Source: Pedobacter cryoconitis (GTDB lineage: Bacteria; Bacteroidota; Bacteroidia; Sphingobacteriales; Sphingobacteriaceae). Taken from it: 64,000 nt of DNA. Location of the stretch: assembly GCF_014200605.1 (NCBI RefSeq), contig NZ_JACHCE010000014.1:41225-105224 (forward strand), read 5' to 3'. Below are positions 45,626 through 54,326 of this stretch, in pieces. The stretch's first letter is position 1; each line of letters starts with the position of its first letter. The notes under the pieces are model-generated. The model did no database searches, was not told the DNA's origin, and worked only from the letters and a program-made list of their open reading frames with translations. Position numbers and translations under genes: made by a program.

Positions 45626-46594
45626 TTAAGATTTCTTAGGGTTAATAATCACTATCCTTCCATTCATAGTATAAGTCATACCGGTTAAGTTTGATAAAAC
45701 ATTAAGGACTTTATCTGCCCGTTCATTATAAAAACTAAGTGTATATCGCTTTAAATCATGATGTGCTGTTAGCGTAACATCCAGGTTATACCAGCGGCCC
45801 AGAGAACGGGCAATCTCCTCATAAGAAGCATTTTCAAAAATCAAATGATTGGTACGCCACGAACTGACAGAGTCCGAATTTACAGTGGTCACCAGGTGAC
45901 TGTCTTTCACCCTATTGTAAACCAGTGCCTGGTTATGTGTTAAAGCTTTGGCATATAATGCCGGTTTTGAAGATGTTCCTTTGCCTTCTACCTTCACTCT
46001 TCCGGTAGCCACACTGATCTTCATCTGCTCATCTTCGGGATAAGCCCTGATATCGAAAGAAGTTCCCAGGACAGTAGTCTGCAATTTCCCCGAATGGATA
46101 ACAAATGGTTTAGTGGCATCATGATGCACCTGGAAAAAGGCTTCTCCTGTTAACTTCACCTCTCTTTTGTTCTCCCCAAACCTGGAAGAAATAAAAATAC
46201 TGGAACCTGAATTTAAGAAGACAGTAGTTCCGTCCTTCAGTGTGATTTCTTTTTTCACTCCTCTGAGTGAACTAATCTCAGTAAAAGTTTCCGGCTGTAT
46301 AATCTTCTTTGTAAACCTGTTTCTCATTAGAAAGCCTGAAACCAGCAGCGTAAAAAATACTGCAGCAATCTGTAACCAGCGGAAATTCATTTTACGTACG
46401 GGGACCTCTTCTGCCAGAAAAGTATTTATTCTTGAATCCAGATCTTCAAAAACTGATATTTCTTCATCACGACTCAGCTTCTTACCCTGCTGCCCATCAT
46501 GGTGCTCAAACCAGGTTTCTACCAAATTGCGTTCTTCGGCTGTAACTGTACCTTCCTGGTACCTCTTAAATAATACTCTGATCCTTTCGTCCAA
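45626..46594 (-). CDS. FecR family anti-sigma / signal-transfer protein
   Basis: Single-pass membrane protein that holds the ECF sigma factor and is relieved by the SusC receptor. An N-terminal cytoplasmic part of about 90 residues (ERIRVLFKRYQEGTVTAEERNLVETWF) binds sigma. One helix (about 90-107, LQIAAVFFTLLVSGFLM) leads to the periplasmic FecR domain, marked by ITLKDGTTVFLNSGSSIFISSRFGENKREVKLTGEAFFQVHHD. A C-terminal DUF4974-type region is present (YTLSFYNERADKVLNVLSNLTGM). The 322-residue size fits. It is followed by susC and preceded by the sigma gene. Confidence 0.92.
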   Translation of the reverse strand: MDERIRVLFKRYQEGTVTAEERNLVETWFEHHDGQQGKKLSRDEEISVFEDLDSRINTFLAEEVPVRKMNFRWLQIAAVFFTLLVSGFLMRNRFTKKIIQPETFTEISSLRGVKKEITLKDGTTVFLNSGSSIFISSRFGENKREVKLTGEAFFQVHHDATKPFVIHSGKLQTTVLGTSFDIRAYPEDEQMKISVATGRVKVEGKGTSSKPALYAKALTHNQALVYNRVKDSHLVTTVNSDSVSSWRTNHLIFENASYEEIARSLGRWYNLDVTLTAHHDLKRYTLSFYNERADKVLNVLSNLTGMTYTMNGRIVIINPKKS

Positions 46595-46730
46595 AACTGT
46601 GCTTTATTATAGCTCGCGTTCAGGCACAGAATGTCCTTTAAGGAATTGTTAACTTTACATTAGGTTTTTGATCAGCCCGAATAAGGCCCGGGACAACGGG
46701 ATTTTGCTGCCTTGCGATCCGGCAATTGTA

Positions 46731-47267
46731 TTATTTGATAAAAAACAGGAACAACGCAAAGATCTCAGGATGGCTCTCTTTTAAAGTCAGCCTTAAGCGT
46801 TTGAGTGCTTCAGAAATATTATTGCGGACAGTTTTCTCCGAAATATTCAGCATATCTGCAATCTCCCTGTTCTTCTTTCCTTCATGTTTACTGAGCTGGT
46901 AGCACTGGCGCGTAGTTTCAGGAAGCTTTTCTACAATAACATTAATTTGCTGGTGCAGTTCTCTTGCCATCGTATTTTCCTCCGCAGAATAATCAAGTGT
47001 ATTTAAACCTTCCAATAAAAGGCCTTCATTTTTTAACTGGATATTTTTTCTTCTGAAGGCAGATATGACCTGGTTTCGGGCAACGACATATAAATAAGGT
47101 TGAATATCACGGATATCTGCTAACGTATCTCTTTTAAGCCATAGCTCCAGAAAGATCTCCTGCACTACATCTTTTGCATCTTCCAGATCAGGAAGCCGCA
47201 GATTTACGATAGCAAAAACACTTTTCTTATGCTGTTGATAAAATTCTTGAAATAAGTATTTATCCAT
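46731..47267 (-). CDS. ECF RNA polymerase sigma factor of the SusCD locus
   Basis: A 178-residue sigma-70 family factor of the FecI type. Region 2 is at about 12-75 (LPDLEDAKDVVQEIFLELWLKR and QPYLYVVARNQVISAFRRK), region 4 at about 105-160 (LPETTRQCYQLSKHEGKKNREIADMLNISEKTVRNNI). It is the first gene of the sigma-fecR-susC-susD-GH92 group, with 136 bases to fecR. It should direct RNA polymerase to susC and possibly its own promoter, when the periplasmic signal arrives. Confidence 0.93.
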   Translation of the reverse strand: MDKYLFQEFYQQHKKSVFAIVNLRLPDLEDAKDVVQEIFLELWLKRDTLADIRDIQPYLYVVARNQVISAFRRKNIQLKNEGLLLEGLNTLDYSAEENTMARELHQQINVIVEKLPETTRQCYQLSKHEGKKNREIADMLNISEKTVRNNISEALKRLRLTLKESHPEIFALFLFFIK

Positions 47268-47520
47268 TATGATTATTCTTCAAGCCCACGTCTCTGCCAA
47301 AAGTAGATTTACCGTATATGCCCCAGATTAAATTCATGTTAACAATATGTTAATTAGATGAAATACAGTAACTTACTCAATACACGACTATACCTATAGG
47401 CCGATTTGCTCATTAAAAGCAAGTTATAAGGGGCAAATGGCTTGATTTACCTCCCGGCTTTCTGAAAATTTACTAATTTCTGTATATTTAGCCATATTGA
47501 ATTAAAAATTTCAATCAGAC

Positions 47521-47532
47521 ACAGGTTCCTGT
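47521..47532. promoter_or_regulatory. Palindrome ACAGG-TT-CCTGT before the AraC gene
   Basis: A perfect five-base-arm palindrome 21 bases upstream of the AraC-type start; may be an operator for self-control. A near -7 element (TATCTTTA) lies between it and the ATG. Confidence 0.25.
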
Positions 47533-47553
47533 CTTCATATACTATCTTTAAAA

Positions 47554-48375
47554 ATGCATCATCAAGAATTTGAGTCTCCTGAAGAGTTAAAAGATACCAT
47601 AAAGTGTTTTTGGTACAACAAAAGAGATTCAGGAGAGCTGTCATCAAGTTTTGAGATACTGCCAGACGGTTACGCTGAAATTATTTTTCATTTCGGAAGC
47701 GTATCCAGCATTACTTACGACGGGACCTTGCAACCATTGCCATCCCCTTTTATTATGGGCCTGCTTAATCAGCCTGTTCTGCTAAGCACAAAAAACCGTT
47801 TAGAAATCATTGCGATCAGATGTTTCCCCTGGACTGTATTCGATTTGCTCGGATTACCATCCGGTAAAGAAGAAGTGTCCATACTTGAACATCCTATCGC
47901 CCATCTTCAATCCATATTGAAAAAGTTAGTCCATGCGGGTAAAATAGATGAAGCGATTGCTCAGGTAACACAGTATTTTTTAAATACACAGTCACAGATT
48001 GCTATAGAAAACAATATGCTGTTCAAAGCGGGGGTTGCTATGCGGAAAGCTAAAGGCACTGTTCCGGTAAGCCAGATAGCAGAGGCAGCTCATACTACAG
48101 TGCGTACATTAGAAAGAAAATTCAAGCAATCTTCTGGTCATACGGTAAAAGACGTGTCTGCTGTCATGCGCTTTGAGCAAGTACGAAACCAATTATGGAC
48201 TTATCCGGATTCAAACCTTGCCGGCCTTGCCCATGAACTGGGCTATACAGATCAATCCCATCTCAGCAGAGAGTTTAAGCGTTACAGCGGTACTACACCA
48301 GCAGCATTTGCGCGAAAAGCGAAGAAAGAGAAACAGGCCATCAACAAAGATTTTGTCGTCTTTATACAAGTCTGA
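47554..48375 (+). CDS. AraC family transcriptional regulator
   Basis: A 273-residue DNA-binding regulator. The N-terminal ligand/cupin-like part (about 1-150, of the DUF6597 type seen with LPDGYAEIIFHFG) probably senses a small molecule. The C-terminal double helix-turn-helix (about 165-260) shows VSQIAEAAHTTVRTLERKFKQSSG and LAGLAHELGYTDQSHLSREFKRYSGTTPAAF. It starts 40 bases before the FAD monooxygenase gene on the same strand, so it probably controls it and the genes after it. Confidence 0.9.
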   Translation: MHHQEFESPEELKDTIKCFWYNKRDSGELSSSFEILPDGYAEIIFHFGSVSSITYDGTLQPLPSPFIMGLLNQPVLLSTKNRLEIIAIRCFPWTVFDLLGLPSGKEEVSILEHPIAHLQSILKKLVHAGKIDEAIAQVTQYFLNTQSQIAIENNMLFKAGVAMRKAKGTVPVSQIAEAAHTTVRTLERKFKQSSGHTVKDVSAVMRFEQVRNQLWTYPDSNLAGLAHELGYTDQSHLSREFKRYSGTTPAAFARKAKKEKQAINKDFVVFIQV

Positions 48376-48415
48376 CAAGGGACTATTTCAGAATTTTGTA
48401 TTTCAATCATTCTAT

Positions 48416-49963
48416 ATGAAAACAACAACTGAAAATAATAAATCCATATCAGATAATTCTATTTACGACGTAATCATTTCCGGTGCTGGGCCTGTGGGAC
48501 TATTCCTCGCCTGTGAACTGGCGCTGGCCAAATGTTCAGTACTGATACTCGAAAAAACAGAAAACCCACACTCGCCCCTGAAACAAATGCCTTTTGGGAT
48601 ACGGGGACTGTCTGCGCCTACTATTGAAGCACTTGACCGTCGTGGCCTGCTAGAAAAACTGGAACTCCATAAACGCGTTAAAAAACCACACGCAACAGCA
48701 GCACAGGGAGCTGGCCGTCAGGCAGGACACTTTGCCGGCATTCCATTTCATGAAGATAATATTGACACCTCACAGTGGAAATATCGTCTGCCAAGCTCAA
48801 CAGCGCCTGTTTTAGTGTCCGAAATGGAAGAACTTGAATCTATACTTACCGGCCGTGCAAATGACCTGGGTGTAGTTATCAGGCGTGGCATTGCCATCAC
48901 CGGCTTTCATCAAACCTTAGATGAGGTCACAGTTGAGTCAGGTGACCAGTCTTTTCAGGGTAAATGGCTTATAGGATGTGATGGAAGCCGCAGTATTGTC
49001 CGCAAACTGAGCGGATTTGAGTTTGCTGGTACAGAGCCGGAATTTACCGGCTATACTGCTAAGGTTGACTTTGCAGACCCGGAAAAACTCAGCCCGGGCC
49101 GGAACGTGACACCAACAGGCATGTACCTTCAATCTCAGCCGGGTTATCTGGCTATACAAGAGTTTGATCACGGCGCATTTCATAATTCAAAAAACCCAAT
49201 CACGCCTGAACATGTGCAGGAGGTTTTACGCCGCATCTCGAACACTGATGTTACGATCACCGCCTTACATATGGCCACCACCTGGACCGACCGGTCAAGA
49301 CAAGCGACCAGCTACCGCAAAGGGCGGATACTTTTAGCCGGTGATGCCGCGCACATTCATGCACCATTGGGTGGCCAGGGGCTTAACCTTGGATTAGGTG
49401 ATGCCATGAACCTTGGCTGGAAACTCGCAGCAACTATCCAGGGTAAGGCCCCGGAAGGTTTACTGGACACTTATTTCACCGAAAGGCACCCCATTGGTTC
49501 AAAGGTGCTGGATTGGTCACGCGCTCAGGTTGCCATCATGAAACCAGATCCGGACTCGCGTGCGCTTTATGCAATTGTCCGTGACCTGATGAACACCCGC
49601 GATGGTGCCACCTATTTTGCAGCAACAGTATGGGGTGTTTTAACAAAATATGATTTTGGTACAGGCCACCCTGTAACAGGTCACAGCATTCCCAACTTTG
49701 AGTTCGGAGATGGTGTAACAATTAGCAGCTTAATGCACAATGGCCAGGGCATATTACTTGATTTTGAAAAGGATGCTTCACTTCAGGCTTTAGCAGATCA
49801 ATATAGCGGCCAGATCAGGTATATTTCAGGCAATCCAAAAATTCGATTGGGTATAAGCGCCCTCTTAATACGTCCTGATGGGGTTATCGCCTGGGCATCT
49901 GACCAGCATCCGGATTACAGCGAACTCAAAAAGGCTGCAGATCGCTGGTTTGTTTGCAATTAG
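48416..49963 (+). CDS. FAD-dependent monooxygenase (aromatic-ring hydroxylase type)
   Basis: Flavoprotein of the PheA/TfdB family that hydroxylates aromatic or polycyclic substrates with NAD(P)H and O2. The dinucleotide motif ISGAGPVG is at residues 21-28. The FAD-ribose motif GRILLAGDAAHIHAPLGGQGLNLG starts near residue 303, preceded by WLIGCDGSRSIVRKLSG (the DG motif) near 182. I use the ATG at 48416: an earlier start at 48173 would overlap the AraC gene by 200 bases and add 81 unconvincing residues. At 515 residues it has a C-terminal thioredoxin-like extension. Substrate unknown; the AraC gene upstream suggests induction by it. Detoxification of a drug is possible but not shown. Confidence 0.88.
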   Translation: MKTTTENNKSISDNSIYDVIISGAGPVGLFLACELALAKCSVLILEKTENPHSPLKQMPFGIRGLSAPTIEALDRRGLLEKLELHKRVKKPHATAAQGAGRQAGHFAGIPFHEDNIDTSQWKYRLPSSTAPVLVSEMEELESILTGRANDLGVVIRRGIAITGFHQTLDEVTVESGDQSFQGKWLIGCDGSRSIVRKLSGFEFAGTEPEFTGYTAKVDFADPEKLSPGRNVTPTGMYLQSQPGYLAIQEFDHGAFHNSKNPITPEHVQEVLRRISNTDVTITALHMATTWTDRSRQATSYRKGRILLAGDAAHIHAPLGGQGLNLGLGDAMNLGWKLAATIQGKAPEGLLDTYFTERHPIGSKVLDWSRAQVAIMKPDPDSRALYAIVRDLMNTRDGATYFAATVWGVLTKYDFGTGHPVTGHSIPNFEFGDGVTISSLMHNGQGILLDFEKDASLQALADQYSGQIRYISGNPKIRLGISALLIRPDGVIAWASDQHPDYSELKKAADRWFVCN

Positions 49964-50019
49964 AAACGGGTTCCTGTTTTATCTATTCATTTCGTATTTT
50001 TGAATCTGAAATTCAGCTG

Positions 50020-50583
50020 ATGAAAACACAACAAGAGCTATCAAACGGAGAGAACATAATCGATACGATCGAGATCTCCACCCCGCTGGGCCCCATGCTG
50101 GCTGGGGCTACATCTCAGGGTGTTTGTATCCTGGAATTTATTAACCGGATTAAATTGGAAAAAGAAATCCTTGATTTGCAAAAACTGCTCAATGCAGTTA
50201 TGCTACCCGGAAATAACCCCCATTTAGATCAATTAGCAAATGAACTGACAGAATATTTTGAAGGCAGGCGAAAAGTATTCTCAGTTCCTTTACATATACC
50301 AGGAAATGAATTTTCACAGGCCGTCTGGAAGACATTGCAGGAAATTCCATATGGGCAGACCTGTTCCTATAAACAACAGGCCGATAAAATGAATAATCCA
50401 AAAGCGATCCGTGCAATTGCAACAACCAATGGCCGGAACCGCCTGGCCATTATCGTCCCCTGTCATCGTGTAATAGGCAGTGATGGCAAAATGATTGGAT
50501 ATGCCGCTGGAGTAGAAAAGAAAAAGTGGCTGCTTAAATTTGAAAGAAGTCATTCAGAAATACCGGCAGATAGTTTATTTTAG
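50020..50583 (+). CDS. Methylated-DNA--protein-cysteine methyltransferase
   Basis: Suicide repair protein that takes alkyl groups from O6-methylguanine. The active-site motif is PCHRVIG with acceptor Cys148; the helix-turn-helix reads VWKTLQEIPYGQTCSYKQQADKM. The N-terminal ribonuclease-like domain covers about 15-90. I chose the ATG at 50020, since the frame at 49954 overlaps the preceding gene. That gives 187 residues, a normal Ogt size. It follows the monooxygenase gene by 56 bases, in the same direction. Confidence 0.94.
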   Translation: MKTQQELSNGENIIDTIEISTPLGPMLAGATSQGVCILEFINRIKLEKEILDLQKLLNAVMLPGNNPHLDQLANELTEYFEGRRKVFSVPLHIPGNEFSQAVWKTLQEIPYGQTCSYKQQADKMNNPKAIRAIATTNGRNRLAIIVPCHRVIGSDGKMIGYAAGVEKKKWLLKFERSHSEIPADSLF

Positions 50584-50587
50584 TAAA

Positions 50588-51229
50588 ATGCAAACTTACA
50601 AAGACTTCAAAATCGGCCAGTGGGTAAAATCATATGGAAAGGGATTTCACAGAATAGAAGAGTTCATCCCTATTGAATATGAAGAATATCATTCTTTTGT
50701 TATGGGAGATTGGGAAACAGGTGCAATTACCAAAAGTCAGATTGGGACCTTACAGGAAGAACCCCTCGTTAAATTAAAACGTCTTTTTAACTCAAAATTC
50801 AAGAAGCAGCTTGGTGCAGACTATTGCTCGGGGTATTATTTAAAGAATTTAACAAAAGACGAACTGAAAAACATTGAAGAACAACTCCAGTTAAATCCAA
50901 AATATATAACCGATTTTGACCGGTATGTTCTCCCGAAATTTGAAACCCGTTACGGATTAAGTTTTTTATTAACAGCAGAAACTATTCCCATGGTTAAAGA
51001 ACTGGCACAATTGCTCAGGAAGGATGAAGGTAAGACCTTTACCGAAATCTTTGATTGGCTGGATCATAAGAATTACAAACAGCTTCTTTATAAACAGCAA
51101 TCACCAGCCGATAACAAAGGATATTACCTGCAATTCATCAATTGGGATTACCAGGTAAAAGACAACAGGTTATTATTTACCGATCTGCTTGCCTTCACGC
51201 CAGAATTTGCAAAAATAGACACCATTTAG
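50588..51229 (+). CDS. Uncharacterised cytoplasmic protein
   Basis: A 213-residue soluble protein with no signal peptide. It begins FKIGQWVKSYGKGFHRIEEF, a beta-rich module like those of CarD/KOW-type small barrels, and continues with a mostly helical part (LKNLTKDELKNIEEQLQLNPKYI). I do not recognise a named family. The ATG at 50588 is 4 bases after the alkyltransferase stop, and is preferred over a start inside that gene (50540). It is followed 11 bases later by an esterase, so all are in one operon. Confidence 0.65.
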   Translation: MQTYKDFKIGQWVKSYGKGFHRIEEFIPIEYEEYHSFVMGDWETGAITKSQIGTLQEEPLVKLKRLFNSKFKKQLGADYCSGYYLKNLTKDELKNIEEQLQLNPKYITDFDRYVLPKFETRYGLSFLLTAETIPMVKELAQLLRKDEGKTFTEIFDWLDHKNYKQLLYKQQSPADNKGYYLQFINWDYQVKDNRLLFTDLLAFTPEFAKIDTI

Positions 51230-51240
51230 TACCTATTTAA

Positions 51241-52158
51241 ATGAGGAAAATAATATTAATTGCGGGATTTCTAATTGCAGGAATTACTGTATCTGCTCAG
51301 ACGCGGCCAGACTTACAACAAATCGCTCTTTGGGGCAACCGTATTCCTGATGGGCCAGGCCCGCAGGGAGAAGAAAAAGTATCAGCTTCCGGTTCGGTAA
51401 CGAATGTATCAAATCCCAGGCTGATTGTCCATAAACCAGTCAGACCAAATGGGACAGCCATATTAGTTATCAGTGGTGGCGGCTATGCCCATATTGAATT
51501 AGGAAAAGAAAGTACACCGGCAGCAGACTGGCTTCAATCTCATGGTATCACTGCCTTTGAACTTGTTTACCGATTACCGCAGGAAGGCTGGAGAACAACC
51601 AATGTACCTTTTCAGGATGCACAGCGGGCAATGAGAATAATCAGAAGTTTAGCTGCACAATATGGAATAGACCCTGCTAAAATTGGCATACTGGGCTTCT
51701 CGGCAGGCGGACATCTGGCTGGAATGACTGCAAGTCAGCCAGATAAAAAATTCTACAAACACCAGGATGCTACAGATGCTTTATCAGCGAGACCAGATTT
51801 TGAAGGGCTCATTTATCCTGTCATCACCATGCTTCCTCCTTTCAATAAGACACATTCCAAAAAGAGCATTCTGGGAGCAGATCCTGGCCGCCCAAAAGAA
51901 GAAGAATACTCAGTAGAAGTTCAGGTTACAAGTAATACACCCACAACTTTTATTACCCAGGCCATTGACGACCCTATTTCTCCAATAGACAATACTTATT
52001 TAATGAGCGCAGCTTTAGAAAAAGCAGGTGTACCGGTTGAAAAACATATTTTTCAAACCGGTGGCCATGGCTGGGGTATGGGTAAAAAAGATTCACCCGT
52101 TTCGGCATGGCCAAAGCTTTTCCAAACGTGGGCGAAATCTAATGGATTCTGGAAATAA
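51241..52158 (+). CDS. Alpha/beta hydrolase (esterase/acetylesterase type)
   Basis: Exported serine esterase of 305 residues. The signal peptide ends near SAQ (residue 20). The fold has the oxyanion-type VISGGGYAHIE loop (about 77-87), the nucleophile elbow GFSAGGHLAG (Ser near residue 158), Asp in AIDDPISPIDN, and His in TGGHGWGMG. This is the pattern of bacterial acetylxylan-type and hormone-sensitive-lipase-like esterases often found with polysaccharide systems. The substrate is unknown. It is the last gene of the AraC-led cluster. Confidence 0.85.
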   Translation: MRKIILIAGFLIAGITVSAQTRPDLQQIALWGNRIPDGPGPQGEEKVSASGSVTNVSNPRLIVHKPVRPNGTAILVISGGGYAHIELGKESTPAADWLQSHGITAFELVYRLPQEGWRTTNVPFQDAQRAMRIIRSLAAQYGIDPAKIGILGFSAGGHLAGMTASQPDKKFYKHQDATDALSARPDFEGLIYPVITMLPPFNKTHSKKSILGADPGRPKEEEYSVEVQVTSNTPTTFITQAIDDPISPIDNTYLMSAALEKAGVPVEKHIFQTGGHGWGMGKKDSPVSAWPKLFQTWAKSNGFWK

Positions 52159-52187
52159 TTCTCATTGTGTGTTTCACACCTGAGATA

Positions 52188-52255
52188 AAAAAAGGCCGGA
52201 GAAAAATTATTCTCTGGCCTGGGGAGCCTGGTTTATATTCTGCCAGGCAATTTTG
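52188..52255 (-). terminator. Two hairpins, terminator of the MACPF gene
   Basis: Stem AGGCCGGAGA / TCTCTGGCCT (52193-52220) is followed on the minus strand by seven T, a good terminator for the MACPF gene. A second stem GCCTGG / CCAGGC lies at 52226-52248, nearer the MACPF stop. Confidence 0.65.
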
Positions 52256-52263
52256 ATACGTTT

Positions 52264-53760
52264 CTAATTTGCATATGCATGAAAAGCTATTCCTTCTTTT
52301 CTAAAATTAACATCATTTCCAATAAAAGGTTGATCGTTAGGGGTAAAATACCGGTCACCATTTCTTGAATTACGATAAGCAAAAACAGGAACAGTTCCTT
52401 CAGCTGGCGCCGCAAACGCGTAAAAAGCTATTCCCTCTTTTCTAAAATTAACATCATTTCCAATAAAAGGTTTGTCATCCGGGGTAAAGTACCGATCGCC
52501 ATTTCTTGAATTACGGTAAGCATTTACAGGAACAGCTCCTTCCGTTGGTTTCGAAAATGCGTAAAAGGAAATCCCTTCTTTTCTAAAATTAACATCATTT
52601 CCAATAAAGGGTTTGTCGTCAGGTGTAAAGTAGCGGTCTCCATTTGATGAGTTACGATAAGCATAAACAGGCACTTCACCTAATTCTTTAGGCTGACTAT
52701 CTTTGATATGTTTTTCAACTGCTGCCTTAACTTGTTCTTTTTTAACCGGATCGGCAATAAAATCATAAAGAAAAACAGCTTTCCCTACATCAAGTAACGC
52801 GGCATTTCTGTCGTTAATACTCTGTTGCCAGCTTGCAATATTTATGTTTTCAGTCGTATTTCCATCTTTATCAATGGATACACTTCTTCCCGAGTTTGTC
52901 CCTCCATAAAATTTACCGGTATATTCTCTATTACGCGTCTCGGTCGTAATTTTAGTAACTTCTTCTTTACTCATATCCGAATTGATATTAACGCCAATCA
53001 ATTTCAGCACACTAAATCCTAATCCTGCTTTTACGGATTTAGTTTTTTTGTTAGAGTCACTTGCGTTTTCTATATAACCGCTATAATTAAACCTTAAGCG
53101 CCCCCCAATACTAATATCCAGCATGACATGGGTACCATATCTTTTCACTAAATCATCTGCACTCTTAGTGGCCACATTATTTACAAACTCTGGCGTTAAA
53201 TATTGCATCAATGATTCCATGCTAACATCACCATTGAATCTTATTCTTTTTACCCTTTGGGATACCTCGTATGTTGCGTATGAATATTTACTGGAAAAAG
53301 TTTTTATGTTCTGGTCAGAACTATTTTTACTCAAACTTCCTGTAAAGATATTTTTGCCACCGGCTGCCTGCTCAGCGTCAGTGCCACCAAAACCAAAATT
53401 CCCACTAATTCCCAATGATTTTTTTGTTGTGATATCCTTCAGGTAATCCAGGGCTGAATATCCACCGTAATATTTTTCTGTACCTTCTGTTGTAGTATTT
53501 ACATCAATTTTGCTGAGCAGGTCAGTTTCAATTCTTTTCATGTCAAAGATTGAGACATCAGATACACTCGAAATGTCAAGTAAGTCGCGGGTAACATCTA
53601 ATCCATAGCCTAATACATCCCATTTTCCATCCCCTGCCGAATTTACACTGCTTTTTACAGATACATCCGACCCGGATTTAGAAATTTCATTCTTCTTGCA
53701 ACCACTCACTATAGCTACAAAAGCTAAGATCAAATAGGCCATTTTTGTTTGTTTTCTCAT
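52264..53760 (-). CDS. MACPF (perforin/complement-like) lipoprotein with C-terminal triple repeat
   Basis: A pore-forming-type protein of 498 residues. It begins with a lipoprotein signal (LAFVAIVSGCKK, Cys near residue 21). The membrane-attack-complex/perforin domain (about 80-350) contains the signature LVKRYGTHVMLDISIGG and glycine-rich strands. The last 130 residues are three tandem modules of about 47 residues, each with NGDRYFTP, FIGNDVNFRKEGI and a final FYAF or similar; they resemble the DUF5648-type modules of secreted proteins. MACPF proteins of Bacteroidota can be anti-competitor toxins at the cell surface. The gene is alone in its transcript, next to an AT-rich gap. A role in target binding is inference. 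Confidence 0.88.
   Translation of the reverse strand: MRKQTKMAYLILAFVAIVSGCKKNEISKSGSDVSVKSSVNSAGDGKWDVLGYGLDVTRDLLDISSVSDVSIFDMKRIETDLLSKIDVNTTTEGTEKYYGGYSALDYLKDITTKKSLGISGNFGFGGTDAEQAAGGKNIFTGSLSKNSSDQNIKTFSSKYSYATYEVSQRVKRIRFNGDVSMESLMQYLTPEFVNNVATKSADDLVKRYGTHVMLDISIGGRLRFNYSGYIENASDSNKKTKSVKAGLGFSVLKLIGVNINSDMSKEEVTKITTETRNREYTGKFYGGTNSGRSVSIDKDGNTTENINIASWQQSINDRNAALLDVGKAVFLYDFIADPVKKEQVKAAVEKHIKDSQPKELGEVPVYAYRNSSNGDRYFTPDDKPFIGNDVNFRKEGISFYAFSKPTEGAVPVNAYRNSRNGDRYFTPDDKPFIGNDVNFRKEGIAFYAFAAPAEGTVPVFAYRNSRNGDRYFTPNDQPFIGNDVNFRKEGIAFHAYAN
52267..52674 (-). repeat. Three tandem 47-residue repeats inside the MACPF gene
   Basis: On plus coordinates: repeat 1 is 52534-52674, repeat 2 is 52393-52533, repeat 3 is 52267-52392 (shorter by five residues). 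Unit length is 141 bases. The cores NGDRYFTPDDKPFIGNDVNF and RKEGI are nearly identical at protein and DNA level, so the duplications look recent or are kept alike by recombination. Confidence 0.9.
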
Positions 53761-54326
53761 AGTTAAATATTGATTTTAGATAATTATTTTTATTAACAGA
53801 TGCCATTAACTTCAAAAAGTTATATCAGTATAAGGCCAGAAGTTTTTATTCAGGGAATTTTATAGCAATATGATCCTGATTCCCCTTTGAATATGGGACC
53901 TGAACTGATATGCCAAATAAAAAGCAGGAGATTTTGAGGAGATTTGAGTGCGCAATTTTCTTTCTGATTTCATTTACATTCCACTTACTAAACAATCATT
54001 AGATATAATTATTTAAATATAATAACATAATATTAAATAACAATTATTATTAGAATAAAATTTAACAAATTAATACTTATATTTCTTTAAAGTCTTATTA
54101 AAGTATTTATATACTCTTAAAACAGAAATATTCAGGAAAAGATATAGTTTCTTTAACCTGCGATTTGATAAATTCAGAGGACTGTTGTAAGCAATTTTAC
54201 CTGCTACATGAACCCGGCAATAAAGAATATGCCATTTATGATCACGATATAGAATAGATCATGATAGTATAGAAAAAATTGTAAAAGCAGGTTCCCTAAA
54301 GAAACCTGCATATAGTTAATTCACTA
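53761..54326. other. 566-base AT-rich gap with a possible gene remnant
   Basis: No gene is called. The left part holds the MACPF promoter region. About 53990-54130 is very AT-rich. A plus-strand frame stays open for about 51 codons (about 54104-54256), ending in HEPGNKEYAIYDHDIE, but has no ATG and no leader. It may be a degraded gene. The right end holds the terminator of the antiporter gene. Confidence 0.3.
54287..54309 (-). terminator. Terminator of the Ca2+/H+ antiporter gene
   Basis: Stem GCAGGTT / AACCTGC with a nine-base loop; on the minus strand it is followed by TTTTACAATTTTTT. Confidence 0.75.

Noticed and set aside
46167..46652. A 161-codon plus-strand frame opposite fecR
   Set aside because: Lies wholly over a recognised gene, has no plausible domain and is rich in Ser from reverse reading.
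47447..47647. A 66-codon minus-strand frame at the AraC start
   Set aside because: Overlaps the AraC coding region and its promoter; no sign of protein-like order.
52267..52674. Tandem repeats considered as a CRISPR array
   Set aside because: The unit is 141 bases, in frame and encodes protein modules; there are no unique spacers. No CRISPR array is seen in the window.
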